From: Chromera velia
Lineage: Eukaryota; Sar; Chromeraceae
Reading direction: 5' to 3'
DNA length: 19,810 nucleotides
Assembly (NCBI GenBank): GCA_018398765.1
Contig: JAHBMJ010001830.1
Location: 5,607-25,416 of the forward strand
Part shown: piece by piece, positions 1-8,845 of the stretch
Layout: every line of letters begins with the position of its first letter
How positions within the stretch are numbered: position 1 is the first letter of the stretch
Position numbers and translations under genes: made by a program
Notes under the pieces: model-generated
Told to the model about the DNA's origin: nothing
What the model saw: only the letters and a program-made list of their open reading frames with translations
The model's database searches: none

Positions 1-1298
1 GGGGGGGGGGGGAGACGGAAAGAGTATGGGAAGGTGAAGGGGGTCCTTGTGGAGCATGTGCCAGACGGTGTGAGTGTGCAGAAGGTGGACGATAGAAGGC
101 ACCAAATGATCACAAGTATCCTTCTGTGTCAGCGGTGCTTCTCTCTTCAGAACCATCGATCGCTGGCGCCGCACGACAAGAGGCGGAAGCTCGGTCTGCC
201 TCCTGTGGATGTGCGGGTGCACGCAGACGAGGAGACGGAGACGGAGACGGGCGGGGTTGAGGGAGATGTGGCGCTTTCGCGTTTGCGTCCTCCACTGCCT
301 CCGTCTGTGGCTGAGTACGGGGAGGGCGACGCAGTTCTTGAAACTCCTTTGAGTCCGTCTTTGCAACAGCATGCGTTCTACACAAGGGGGAATGGGGGGA
401 GAGGGAGAAGGAGGGAGAGTGCAGTTGGAGAGGGGGAAGAGGGGAGGGAAGATTTTGTTTTGTCTCCTGACGAGGTTGCCAAGAAGATTGTGAAACATGT
501 GAAGGCCGAGAGTCTGGTCCTGAAGGTGGTTGACCTTCTGGATTTGGAGTCCTCAGTCGTGCCTTCACTCTTCGAGGGACTCAGATCGAAACAGTGCACT
601 GTGAGTCTGCATGCCTACCTGTCTATCTATCTATCTGTCTGTCTGTCTGTCTGTCTGTCTGCCTGCCTGCTTGCCTGCCTGCCTGCCTGCCTGTCTGTCG
701 GTCGGTCGGTCTGTCTGTCGGTCTGTCTGTACATGAAGAAAAGAAGGGAAAAGAAGAAACATATAGTCTGTCTGCCTGCCTGCCAGTCTGTCGGTTTGTC
801 TGTCGATCTGCCGACCTGTTTCTGAAGAAGGGACAGGAAACAAATCAGGTAGTCTGTCTAATAGACACCACAAGCAATCCTTTCTCTGTTGCTTGTCCTT
901 GCTGTCGGAATCAGTGAAGCAGTCGGGAAACCGCCCAATGCTTACTCAGTCGCCCGTCCTCATGAGCGCTTCACATTGAACCTGACAGCCACTAAACTGC
1001 CGAAACAGATTTGTTGCTTACCTACGTCTCTTCATGTGTATTGAATGGTTTTTATTGCTTTGCGCAGGTCATTTGGGTCGTGAACAAGATTGACTGTCTT
1101 CCAAAGGGGACGCCACTCGATATGGTCAAATTGTGGGTGAGAAGGATGGTGCGACAGGTGCGTCAGTCTGTCTTTCCCCCCTTCTCTGTCTGTCTGTCTA
1201 TCTGCCTGCCTGTCTGTCTGTCTGACTGTCTATCTGCCTGCCTGCCAGTCTGTCTGTCTGTGTTCATGAAGAAAAGAAGGGAGAAGAAGAAACATATA

Positions 1299-1329
<31 letters not shown>

Positions 1330-1339
1330 AAAGAAACCA

Positions 1340-1429
<90 letters not shown>

Positions 1430-3193
1430 TCTTTCTCTCTCTTTGTGTGTGCGTGTGTGCGAATGAGTGTGTAAAAGAGTGTGTGAGAGAAAGAGGGAGA
1501 GAGGTAAACCCCTGTCAACCACCCCGCCACACCCCCGTACAAAAAATTCACAAACAACAATAACCTCAGACGTGGTCAAACACAGATACCAGACACAGCC
1601 CCGTGAACCACCGCATCGACATGCTCTCTCTCTCTCTCTCTCTGATTGTGGTTCATCTGTTTGTAGGCGGCCCCATCATTCTCCCTTGATGTCTGTCTGT
1701 GGACCTATTTTTGTCTTTGTGTCGCTGTCTCCACGGCTTGATCCTTTTTTCTCGCTGTCTTTCTGCAGATTCGCAACGTTGTGGCAGACGATGTGGTTCT
1801 CATCTCTGCTGCCAAGGGCCTCGGACTGCAAACATTAGAGGACCGGATGAAAGCATACTGCGATGCCTCGAACCCAAAATGGATCTACGTGGTCGGAAGA
1901 ACAAATTCGGGAAAGTCAACTCTTTTGAACAGATTCCTGCACTTTATCGGATACTCGTACCTCGGCAGGGTTCAACACAAAAAGGCTTTGGGGGGGGTGA
2001 CTCGCTCAGCCATACCGGGGACGACTCTGTACTTCTTGCCGTTCGGACTTCCACGAGGATTCAAGTTGATTGACACCCCTGGCGTTCCTTCAACTCATCA
2101 GATTACCTCTTTACTGAAATTTGAAGAGGATCTCTACCAAGTTGTTCCGAGTCGCCGTCTCTTACCGATTAGTTTTGGAATTCAGGAGGGCAGGTCCCTA
2201 CTCCTGGGGGCCCTTTGCAGATTTGACCTAGTAGACGGTGGTCCTGCTGTGTTCTCTGCGTTCTGCTCGAACCAAATCACCATTTCAGTCTGCAGGACAT
2301 CGAAAGCTCCAGATCTTCTACGTCGAAAGGCCTGCACTCATTTCTTCCCTCCACACAGTCTGGAGGATTTCGAGAGACTTCAACCCTTTGTTCGACACAG
2401 GGTAGAGGTTCAGGGAGAGCACAGCAGAGCTTACGACGATCTGTGTGTTGCAGGTTTGGGTTGGATTTCCGTGACGGGGTCGGGAACGAAGACTGTGGAC
2501 GTTTGGGTTCCGAAGGGGGTCAAAGTCTTTCGCCGGCCTTCTATGCTTCCCTACGAAGTTCGTACCCGAGGTGTATGCAGGTGGAGCGGCAAGACTCCGA
2601 GGGGAAGAACGCCAAAGATGAAAGATAAAAAACACAAAATGGTAGCAGAATTGGAGAGAGATGAAGAAAGAAGAGAATTATTTAGAAGAGAGTTGGAAGA
2701 AAAAGAAGCGAGAAGACTGTCAGGGGCGATTGATTTGGTGCCAGACGAGGTTGGCGAGGGTACCGGGGGTGACACTCCTAACTCACCCCTAATGTCCCCT
2801 TCAGATATTCCTGGCTTGATAGAAAGTCTGGAGAGCCAGTGGGGTGTGGGTGTCTTTCGGGTCGGCACACCCCCAAGGGAAGAAACGGTCTGCCTGGAAG
2901 GGGATGGAAGCTTGTTTGAGGTTGAAGAAGACGGGGAAGTTCATGGGATTGATCATTGTGAGAGTGGGGAATGTGTTTCTTCAGCTGTTGAAGGAGACGG
3001 GAGTGACGTTGAAGACGAGGAGGAAGATTTGGTGATCTTGAGAAGACGGAAGAGGGGAGACGATTCGGGGCTGAGAAGACGCGGGACACGGACCGAAGAG
3101 GGAGAGGAAGGTGGTGAGGATGAGGCAGAATTCGAGGAGGAGCTTGGTAATAAAGAAGACTCGAGACGTTGCAGGTCTCCAACCCAAAGCTAG
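1..3193 (+). CDS. Circularly permuted GTPase, YqeH/NOA1/BPG2-like (5' partial, 3 exons)
   Basis: Exons are <1-600, 1068-1157 and 1769-3193, all joined in phase 0 (about 693 residues from position 34). The frame is open to the window edge and no ATG is visible, so the 5' end is missing. Exon 1 carries CQRCFSLQNH, the second half of the YqeH-type zinc finger, then a low-complexity insert and the first GTPase strand (VLKVVDLLDLE). GTPase motifs follow in permuted order: G4 NKID in exon 2, G5 SAAKG, G1 GRTNSGKST, G2 PGTT and G3 DTPG in exon 3. This G4-G5-G1-G2-G3 order defines the family, whose bacterial and plastid members act in small-subunit ribosome assembly. The middle of exon 3 (DLCVAGLGWISV) matches the conserved C-terminal domain of plant BPG2-like proteins. 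The last 150 or so residues are an acidic/basic tail not typical of the family. Donors are GTGAGT and GTGCGT; acceptors are GCGCAG and TCTGCAG. The organelle is inferred; the targeting peptide is not in the window. Confidence 0.88.
616..812 (+). repeat. TCTG/TGCC tetranucleotide array in intron 1 of the GTPase gene
   Basis: Intron 601-1067 opens with a donor GTGAGT. It runs within 20 bases into TCTA, TCTG, TGCC and TCGG tetranucleotide repeats, interrupted once by a purine-rich module at 732-774. The long Cys/Leu-rich open frames here are translations of the repeat, not genes. Confidence 0.9.
732..774 (+). repeat. 43-bp purine-rich module, copy 1
   Basis: A purine-rich block beginning CATGAAGAAAAGAAGGGA and ending CATATAGTCTGTCTG sits inside the TCTG array of intron 1. 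It is almost identical (one mismatch by eye) to 1265-1307 in intron 2. Confidence 0.88.
1185..1430 (+). repeat. Compound microsatellite in intron 2 (TCTG, then TC, then TG)
   Basis: Intron 1158-1768 holds a TCTG/TGCC array (about 1185-1263), the shared purine module, more TCTG (1300-1328), a TC dinucleotide run (about 1343-1412) and a GT run to about 1430. A shorter TC run lies near 1623-1642. There is no coding signal. Confidence 0.92.
1265..1307 (+). repeat. 43-bp purine-rich module, copy 2
   Basis: Second copy of the module at 732-774, in a different intron of the same gene and again embedded in TCTG repeats. The single visible difference is A to G in GGGAAAAG versus GGGAGAAG. Confidence 0.88.
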
Positions 3194-3973
3194 AATTACT
3201 AATAGATAGAATTATAAAGCTGCATATTAAACCATGTAAGTACCTAAAATGCTTGCTGCATAGCTTGCAGCGTAGCTTTAGGCCATGATCCACTGGCCAT
3301 CGCTGGAGCTAGCGCTGGAGTCGCTGATTAAATACGTTCATGCAAATATACATAACTGCAAACCATCATGCGTGCAAACTATGCACTAAACAACTTGTGC
3401 ATACATATGTGTTATGTGCTAATTTCACTGTTAAAAAGTTTTGTTATATAAAATCTTATAATAGATCATTAATGTACACACCTACTAGGCACACGCAAAA
3501 CTTTTTTGAAAAGCTTTTGTTTAAATTGTACAAGATAATAACTAGGATAATAATTTTATCCGTTAGCCACTAATTTGGCACTAAAAGTTAAAATTTAATT
3601 CAAATTTACCTGTCTTTCTTTAATGATGATAGACATATTAAAAAAAAAAAGTTTAAAAAACGTACTAACATCTCTTAAATTGATTTTTTCCCCATTTTAA
3701 ACAAATAAAAAAACATTAATTTGCCTAAAATTGGTATATTGTAAGTATATATGTATTGAACCATTATCTAACCGTAACTTAATGCTGAGTCATTGCTGAC
3801 CTTAATGATACTTAAGCTATATTGAACTTGAATGTTTGATCAGCGCTAGGATCAGCGAACTTTAAAGTACTTCAAAGGAACTAAAAAAGTCCATTAAGAA
3901 ATTTTCGTAGCCCGCTTCACATTCATACATGCAGCTCGCTTGCGAAACATGGGTTTGAACCAGGGTTCCCCTT
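3194..3973. other. AT-rich spacer between convergent genes
   Basis: This 780-bp spacer separates the 3' ends of the GTPase gene (+) and the histidine kinase gene (-). It is strongly AT-rich, with A and T runs around 3640-3720, against GC-rich flanking exons. I see no convincing gene: the open frame at 3340-3573 has no family signal and an AT-driven composition. Polyadenylation signals for both genes should lie here but none can be assigned with confidence. Confidence 0.8.
3299..3859. mobile_element. Possible MITE with imperfect terminal inverted repeats
   Basis: TCGCTGGAGCTAGCGCTG at 3300-3317 resembles the reverse complement of 3838-3857, which reads TCGCTGATCCTAGCGCTGAT. The two differ at three positions over 18 bases. 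They flank about 520 bp of AT-rich, non-coding DNA. No clear target-site duplication is seen, and the repeats contain an internal AGCGCT palindrome that could inflate the match. Confidence 0.35.
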
Positions 3974-6900
3974 CTAAGTTGCTTCGGAGTGGATTGAGTT
4001 TTCCAGCTCTTTCAGTGTGTCGGAAAGCTGACGGGGCTGCAGAGGTTTAAAAAGTACCCTGTTGGCACCTGCTTGAAGGAAGGCATCTCGTGCCTCCACT
4101 GTAGCATCCCCAGTATATCCGATAAAAAAGGGTCGGACCCTCGTCGCTGCGTCCTGGCTGTCGGACGCTGACGACGAGAAGTGCGCAACCATCCGACTGA
4201 TTGCTTCCGGTCCTTCCATTCTCGCCATATTTTTATCCCTGAGGATGAATCGGAAGGAAACTCTCTGGGTGATGACTAGATCACAAGCCTCCTCCCCGTC
4301 CTCTGCTGTGTGCACAGAGAAGCCGAGACGGCGAATGGCTGCTGAGCCTGCCATGAGGCAGAACCTGTCGTCGTCGACAAGAAGCACATCTGCAAAACCA
4401 GGAGGGCTCAAGACTGAGGCGTGCACAGACGGAGAGGCATGCAGCTGATCGCCTCCTGCTCTAGATTCCTCTTCACTTATACGATCTCTCTGTTTCTTGT
4501 CTTGCAATGGTGCCTGACGCTTTTTGTGCAAGGATTCGGGAGAAACTTTGAGTGCCTCTGCAATCTGTTTAGGGTCGAGGGGTTTGAAGATCACTTTGTC
4601 AGCTCCTGCTTCTGTGAATGCATTCTGCGATTCCTCACTCGTATCCCCCGTACATCCGATAATGAACGGCCGCCGCCTTTTCTTCCCATCTGTGCCCGTG
4701 CCCTCCTGCCCGAGTGAGACACAATCCGAGAGACAGACTGGGGACCGTCGATCTTCCCCCCCCCCATGTGTTTATCCATGAGGATAAACCGGAAGGAAAC
4801 TTTCTGGGTGATGACATGATGACAAGCCTCCCCACCGTCCTCTGCTGTGCGAACAGAGAGACCGAGGCGGCGCAGGGCTGCAGAGCCGGCAACCAAGCAA
4901 AATTTATTATCGTCGACAAGCAGAGCGTCTGCACTTTCTGATACAGTCTGCTCTTCAGAGGTATTGGAGGATTGGGTTCTATGTCTGTCGGTTTCGGCCT
5001 TCAGGACAGGCTTCTTTGATTGATCGCCTTGATCCTCTTCCTCGCCCTCTTCTGTCTCTCGGGAAAGACCTGGTATCAGAGCAGCTGCTAGCGCGTCCTT
5101 GTCTACCGCATATTCGGAAAACAAAGACACCATACTCTCCCTTCTTTCTGCTTGAGACGCAGCAGGTGATGAGACGTCGTCGAAGAAGGGCGAAGGTTTT
5201 GTTGGTTCTTCATTCGGAGAAGGGTGGACAGCGGAGGCATCGAGAAGGGGAACAAAAATTTGGAAGAAGAACGTGCTGCCCTCACCCCTACCTGCACTGT
5301 CAACACCCACCACACCCCCAGCATGCGCCTCCACAAAACTCTTGCAAATACTCAACCCAAGCCCAGTCCCCCCCCCATTCTGCAGTTCCCCCGCTCTCAC
5401 TTGGGCGTATGGTCGGAACAATTTCCCTCTATCCTCCTCACTCAAACCTGCACCCGAATCGACCACCGACACACGAAGAACCACCCAATGAAAGTTCAAT
5501 TTCTCCCCCTCCCCCTCCAACTGCCCTTCTTCCTCAGACTCTCCACCCTCCTTTCTCCGCTTCTTCAATGCAGAAGCAGCACTGATTCCGTGCTTCGTCT
5601 GATGCGGCTGCACTTCTTGTTCTTCATCTGCGGGTAGAGGGAGAATTTCAAATTTCAGTCGCACGAACCCTTTCTGAGTGAATTTCTTGGCGTTGCTAAG
5701 GAAATTAGAGATGACCTGTTCGAGCCTTGTAAAGTCTGCCACTCCCACAGGGTGAGACGAGAGGAGAGTTTGGACGTCAGGGGCGATTTCAACAAACCAC
5801 TGGTACTTCACAGCGTCAACCCCTCCCGTGTCTGTTGCCTCTTCGGAAGCGCTTCCCTGAAATGAAAACAGTGGAGTGCCTTGTGCTGCTGCTCTTTCCG
5901 CCCAGTGTTCAAGGGCAACGGGCACAAACTGGTGCTCAAATTTTCCTTTCTGAATCTTTTCGAGTTGCAACACATCGTCACACACCCCCTTCATTTTGTC
6001 AATCTGGGTGACCATGAAGGAAGCCAGCTGGCGGAGTCGTTCTGTCTCGGAATGAACAAACTTCGCAAGTGGCCCTGCCTTGTCTTCCCTAGCTGCGGCT
6101 TTACACAATTCTTTCAGGGACTCGACAAATTCATACAGCAGCAACGAAGCCCCACTGAGGGGGTTCCGCATTTCGTGCATGATGTAACTGAGAAACACAT
6201 CCCGCGCCCTCTCTGCGCTAATTCTTTGCTGTACCTCCTTCTCGGCATCAGCCAAAGTTTTCAAGGGGAGCTGCCGAAGACCGAAAGCGAGGACAAAGGG
6301 CATCCCTACAGTCAGGGAAAGGGTTGCAAGAAGGTCACGTGAGTGTTCCTCTCCCGCAAACCTATAGGACCCCAACCCTCCCCACAGAATTGTGTCGACG
6401 AGAGAGAGGATGAGGAAGTGCCGATCCGGCAGGTGAAGGTTCATCAGGAACATTTTCAAAATGCATACTGCAGGCAGGCAGACACGCAAGAGAAAGAGGA
6501 AAGCGGCACGAACACATTTTTTCATGAGACTCAATCGGAAAACTGCGGCATTGGGCATGAAACAAGTTTTTTTCTGTGTATCGATGTATAGATGTCAGAG
6601 GATCATTGTGCGGGAGGACGACAAAAGCGAGGCATAGCAGATTCCTCGAGACTTGCCGACACTTTGCTGACTTTCACTGAGCTCTTTTCTTGTGGACCAC
6701 ACAGCCTCAAGCAGCAGGAATAGGCATCGCGGAGTCACACCAATGTTGACGGATGTCTTCATCAAATGACTGACCTGAGACCCCGTGGGCGTGCAGGTAG
6801 ATGGAGATGGAGGGCACAACCCAGCAGAATCCTCCGACATGGAAGAGAATCACAAAGCCAAGAAGGCCCCAAAATGCAACCGCTTCCCTCTGTGCCAAGG

Positions 6901-7244
6901 CCAAATTTCCGCTGTGAAGAAAAGAGAAGAGTTCTGGCACCATTCCAAACAGCAGACAGACGAAGGAAAGGACGAAGAGCGCAACCACCAAAGGGGTCGA
7001 CAATCCCGCAAGTAGAAATGCTGGAGCAACTGCCGCGTTGCACAGACACAGTGGGAGTAATGCACGGACCCAAATACTTTTGCTGCAGACAGCAAGCGGA
7101 ATAACAGGGCGAGCTTCAATAAATAAACGGTTTCTTGACTTGTATCGATATCTGGACCTTGTTGGACGCCCATGCACGCACCAACCTGTCGCTCGAAGCA
7201 CTTGCGCCGGTACGTGTCAGAAAGCTCAACCTTATCCTTTGCAT
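3974..7244 (-). CDS. Membrane hybrid histidine kinase with tandem receiver domains (3 exons, frameshift in REC1)
   Basis: Exons on the minus strand are 7244-7186, 7082-6775 and 6467-3974. Donors are GTTGGT and GTCAGT, both acceptors are TGCAG, and the phases agree (2, then 1). The N-terminus (MQRIRLSFLTRTGASASSD) leads into several hydrophobic helices in exon 2 and early exon 3. Next comes a HisKA domain with H-box HEMRNPLSG (His codon 6177-6175). The HATPase_c domain shows N-box SNFLSNAKKFT, G1 DSGAGLS and G2 GGGTGLGLSICKSF. Two receivers follow, each with VDD, a phospho-acceptor Asp (FILMDKHM and FILRDKNM), TGD and FKPL. The layout fits a sensor that autophosphorylates and relays phosphate internally; the ligand is unknown. 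The summed exons total 2861 nt, one short of a multiple of three, which matches a frameshift between 4676 and 4711. Stop is TAG at 3976-3974. The region shares a divergent promoter with the gene at 8001. Confidence 0.85.
4676..4711 (-). other. Frameshift interval inside receiver domain 1
   Basis: The REC1 frame reads VSRIVSHSG up to about 4711 and then drifts to a stop at 4591. The correct continuation (RRPFIIGCTGD, then IFKPLDPKQ) starts by 4675 in the frame shifted by -1. The paralogous REC2 aligns across both halves, so the shift is well localised. It is either a missing or extra base in the assembly or a real inactivating mutation. No intron with GTNNGT/TGCAG boundaries repairs it. A 62-nt GTCTGT...AAAAG removal would restore frame but delete a conserved helix. 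Confidence 0.75.
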
Positions 7245-8000
7245 TCTCAGGCAGCTTCTCTGCTTGGGGATCCTGGCCGACTCTGGAAGCCGAAGTAAAC
7301 ATCGTGTCTGGAAATGATCTGTGAGATATACTAATATAGAAATCGACTGTCAGATGCGAGCAACACCTGTATACATATATTAATATAGATTCAAAGTGAC
7401 ACAGATGGACATGGAGAGGATGGGCCAAACCTTTGCATTGTGACGTACGTACACATCTGGAACAGCGGAACTTTGACGAGCAGGCTGTGACTCTCCGTTG
7501 CCATGCATGCAGTCTTGCAACATATGTCTTGCAACCGTCATTGCACTGCATGCGCATGCATATATGCATCATCTGCATGGCAGGGCAAGCGGTGCGGCGG
7601 CGCACGCGGGCCCGGCCGGGCCGGCGCGCGCGGCGCCACGCATTGGCGCGCCGCGCGTATCCAATTGAGGTTCGCTCCGCGCAAGCATGCATGCACAACA
7701 TTAATGCAGAGTTGACAATTGCCAACTACGAAGTCTCGGAAAATTTTCAAAGAAAAGTCATCATCCATGCAATTGCAATGCACACCAGATCAATCAGATT
7801 TGAATGGAGCGCCCGACTTGACAGATCTGAACTACCAGATTTCGATCCAGTGAGCAAATTGCTTCTGTCAACTGCGTCTTCTTGCATATCAAACTCCTGA
7901 CCGAAACGGATTGTCAGACTGATACAACTCCTCATTGCCGTCTCTTATACATACCCGACTCAGTATCTGTTGAGGCATCCTTCGTTAACGAGTTATCACC
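7245..8000. promoter_or_regulatory. Divergent promoter region between kinase and secreted-protein genes
   Basis: This 756-bp spacer lies between the start of the kinase gene (-) and the ATG at 8001 (+). It contains TGCATGCA at 7504-7511 and 7688-7695, further partial GCATGC words between 7548 and 7580, and a very GC-rich core. TGCATGCA is a known target word of some apicomplexan AP2-domain factors. Applying that here is inference. Open frames across it are shadows of palindromic words. Confidence 0.55.
7590..7662. other. Extreme GC/CpG palindromic core
   Basis: About 70 bp composed almost entirely of G and C, with nested palindromes (GGGCCC, CCGG, GCGCGC, GGCGCC and GGCGCGCC). It is followed by CCAAT at about 7660. 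An ATTGG at 7643 and that CCAAT form inverted CCAAT boxes around TTGGCGCGCC, an E2F-like word. Flanking DNA is AT-moderate, so the island has sharp edges. Confidence 0.6.
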
Positions 8001-8845
8001 ATGATGCGCACTGGAGCTTCAACTGTCATCTCTCTTTGCCTCCTCGGACTAGTCCTTGGCACAGGAGCTGCTCAAGCAGCCTCCCCTCGGGAAGAGCTCA
8101 ACTACCTGTACGAGAAGGCTGCCTTGCCTGTCGACCTTGCAGAAGTCAGTCCTTGAGTTTGGAGCCTGACAAGTGGCAAGGGAGTCTTTATGCGCACACC
8201 TATGGATAAACTTTCTGCTTGACAGCCATTTTGTGCCTTTTGGATGTTTTTCTGTTTTCGCATCCCTTTCAAACTTTGAATCAGATACATCACTGAAGTC
8301 GATATCTTCGGCTCCAGGCGTGCAAGTGTCTCTCTGTGGTCGCTTCCTTCTGACTGACTTCTGTCTTGCGCCTGTTCCCTTTCCTGCAGCCGATCAGTCT
8401 GATGGGAGCTCTGTGGACTCCTAAGACGGCACACAGGAACGACAGCTCCTCCGACCCTCTTGACCTCCGGGTGGTCTCTTGGAGCACTCCCGGGGAGGGG
8501 TCGGAGACTGGAGTGGAGCTGTCTGCCTCTGAGTTTGAGGACATCGTTGTAGAGGAGGCCGAGAGACTTGAGGGACTGGTGTCCAGTCAACCAGAGACCA
8601 ACGAAAATACTCAGGCTGAGGCTGAGGAGGTCGACGAGGGGTTCACTCCTGCTGATGAGGGTCAAAACCGCCGTCTGTTTCCCGTGCTTCGTTGTCCTCG
8701 CCGGTGTGATGGCCGACTGCCGGCCTTCAGATGCTGCGGGAACTGCTGCGAGTTTGCACTTCTGCAGAGAGTCTGCTGCCGCCGTTGCTGTGTCAGGAAC
8801 GGAATTTTCCCTCGGGCCTGCACGCGTCTTTGCTCGAACTTTTGA
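8001..8845 (+). CDS. Small secreted preproprotein with 12-cysteine C-terminal domain (2 exons)
   Basis: Exons are 8001-8144 and 8390-8845, joined in phase 0 with donor GTCAGT and acceptor CCTGCAG, giving 199 residues. Residues 1-26 form a typical signal peptide (MMRTGASTVISL, then a Leu/Gly core ending AQA). Residues 27-140 are a propeptide-like segment, strongly acidic from about 91 on (VVEEAERLEG, AEAEEVDEGF). After a dibasic NRR near 143 comes a cationic tail with 13 Arg and only one Asp and one Glu. Its 12 cysteines at residues 150-196 are spaced C-x3-C-x8-CC-x2-CC-x8-CC-x2-CC-x9-C-x3-C. The order of single and paired cysteines is that of granulins, but the loop lengths differ and the granulin Asp/His are absent. 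I recognise no family. Caution: the same DNA in another frame (ATG 8655) is Ala-rich and also begins like a signal peptide, so the C-terminal frame needs confirmation. Confidence 0.68.

Noticed and set aside
594-917. Open frames rich in Cys/Leu/Ser across the TCTG repeats (also 631-873 on the minus strand)
   Set aside because: They are direct translations of tetranucleotide repeats inside an intron; splice sites on both sides are well supported.
1264-1579. Minus-strand frames rich in Arg-Glu and Thr-His
   Set aside because: Translation of TC and TG dinucleotide runs.
5016-5585. 189-residue plus-strand frame with Pro-rich sequence
   Set aside because: Lies antisense to the kinase ATPase domain, whose motifs are clear; a shadow frame.
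7596-7660. GC-rich palindromes as a CRISPR array or an intrinsic terminator
   Set aside because: No regular repeat-spacer pattern, a eukaryotic intron-containing context, and no T-run; better described as a CpG-rich promoter core.
6850-7725. 291-residue minus-strand frame upstream of the kinase
   Set aside because: It runs through palindromic intergenic DNA and the first intron, has a His/Cys/Arg-rich composition and lacks the hydrophobic helices found in the overlapping exon frame. The ATG at 7302 was dropped in favour of 7244 because only 7244 fits donor, acceptor and phase.
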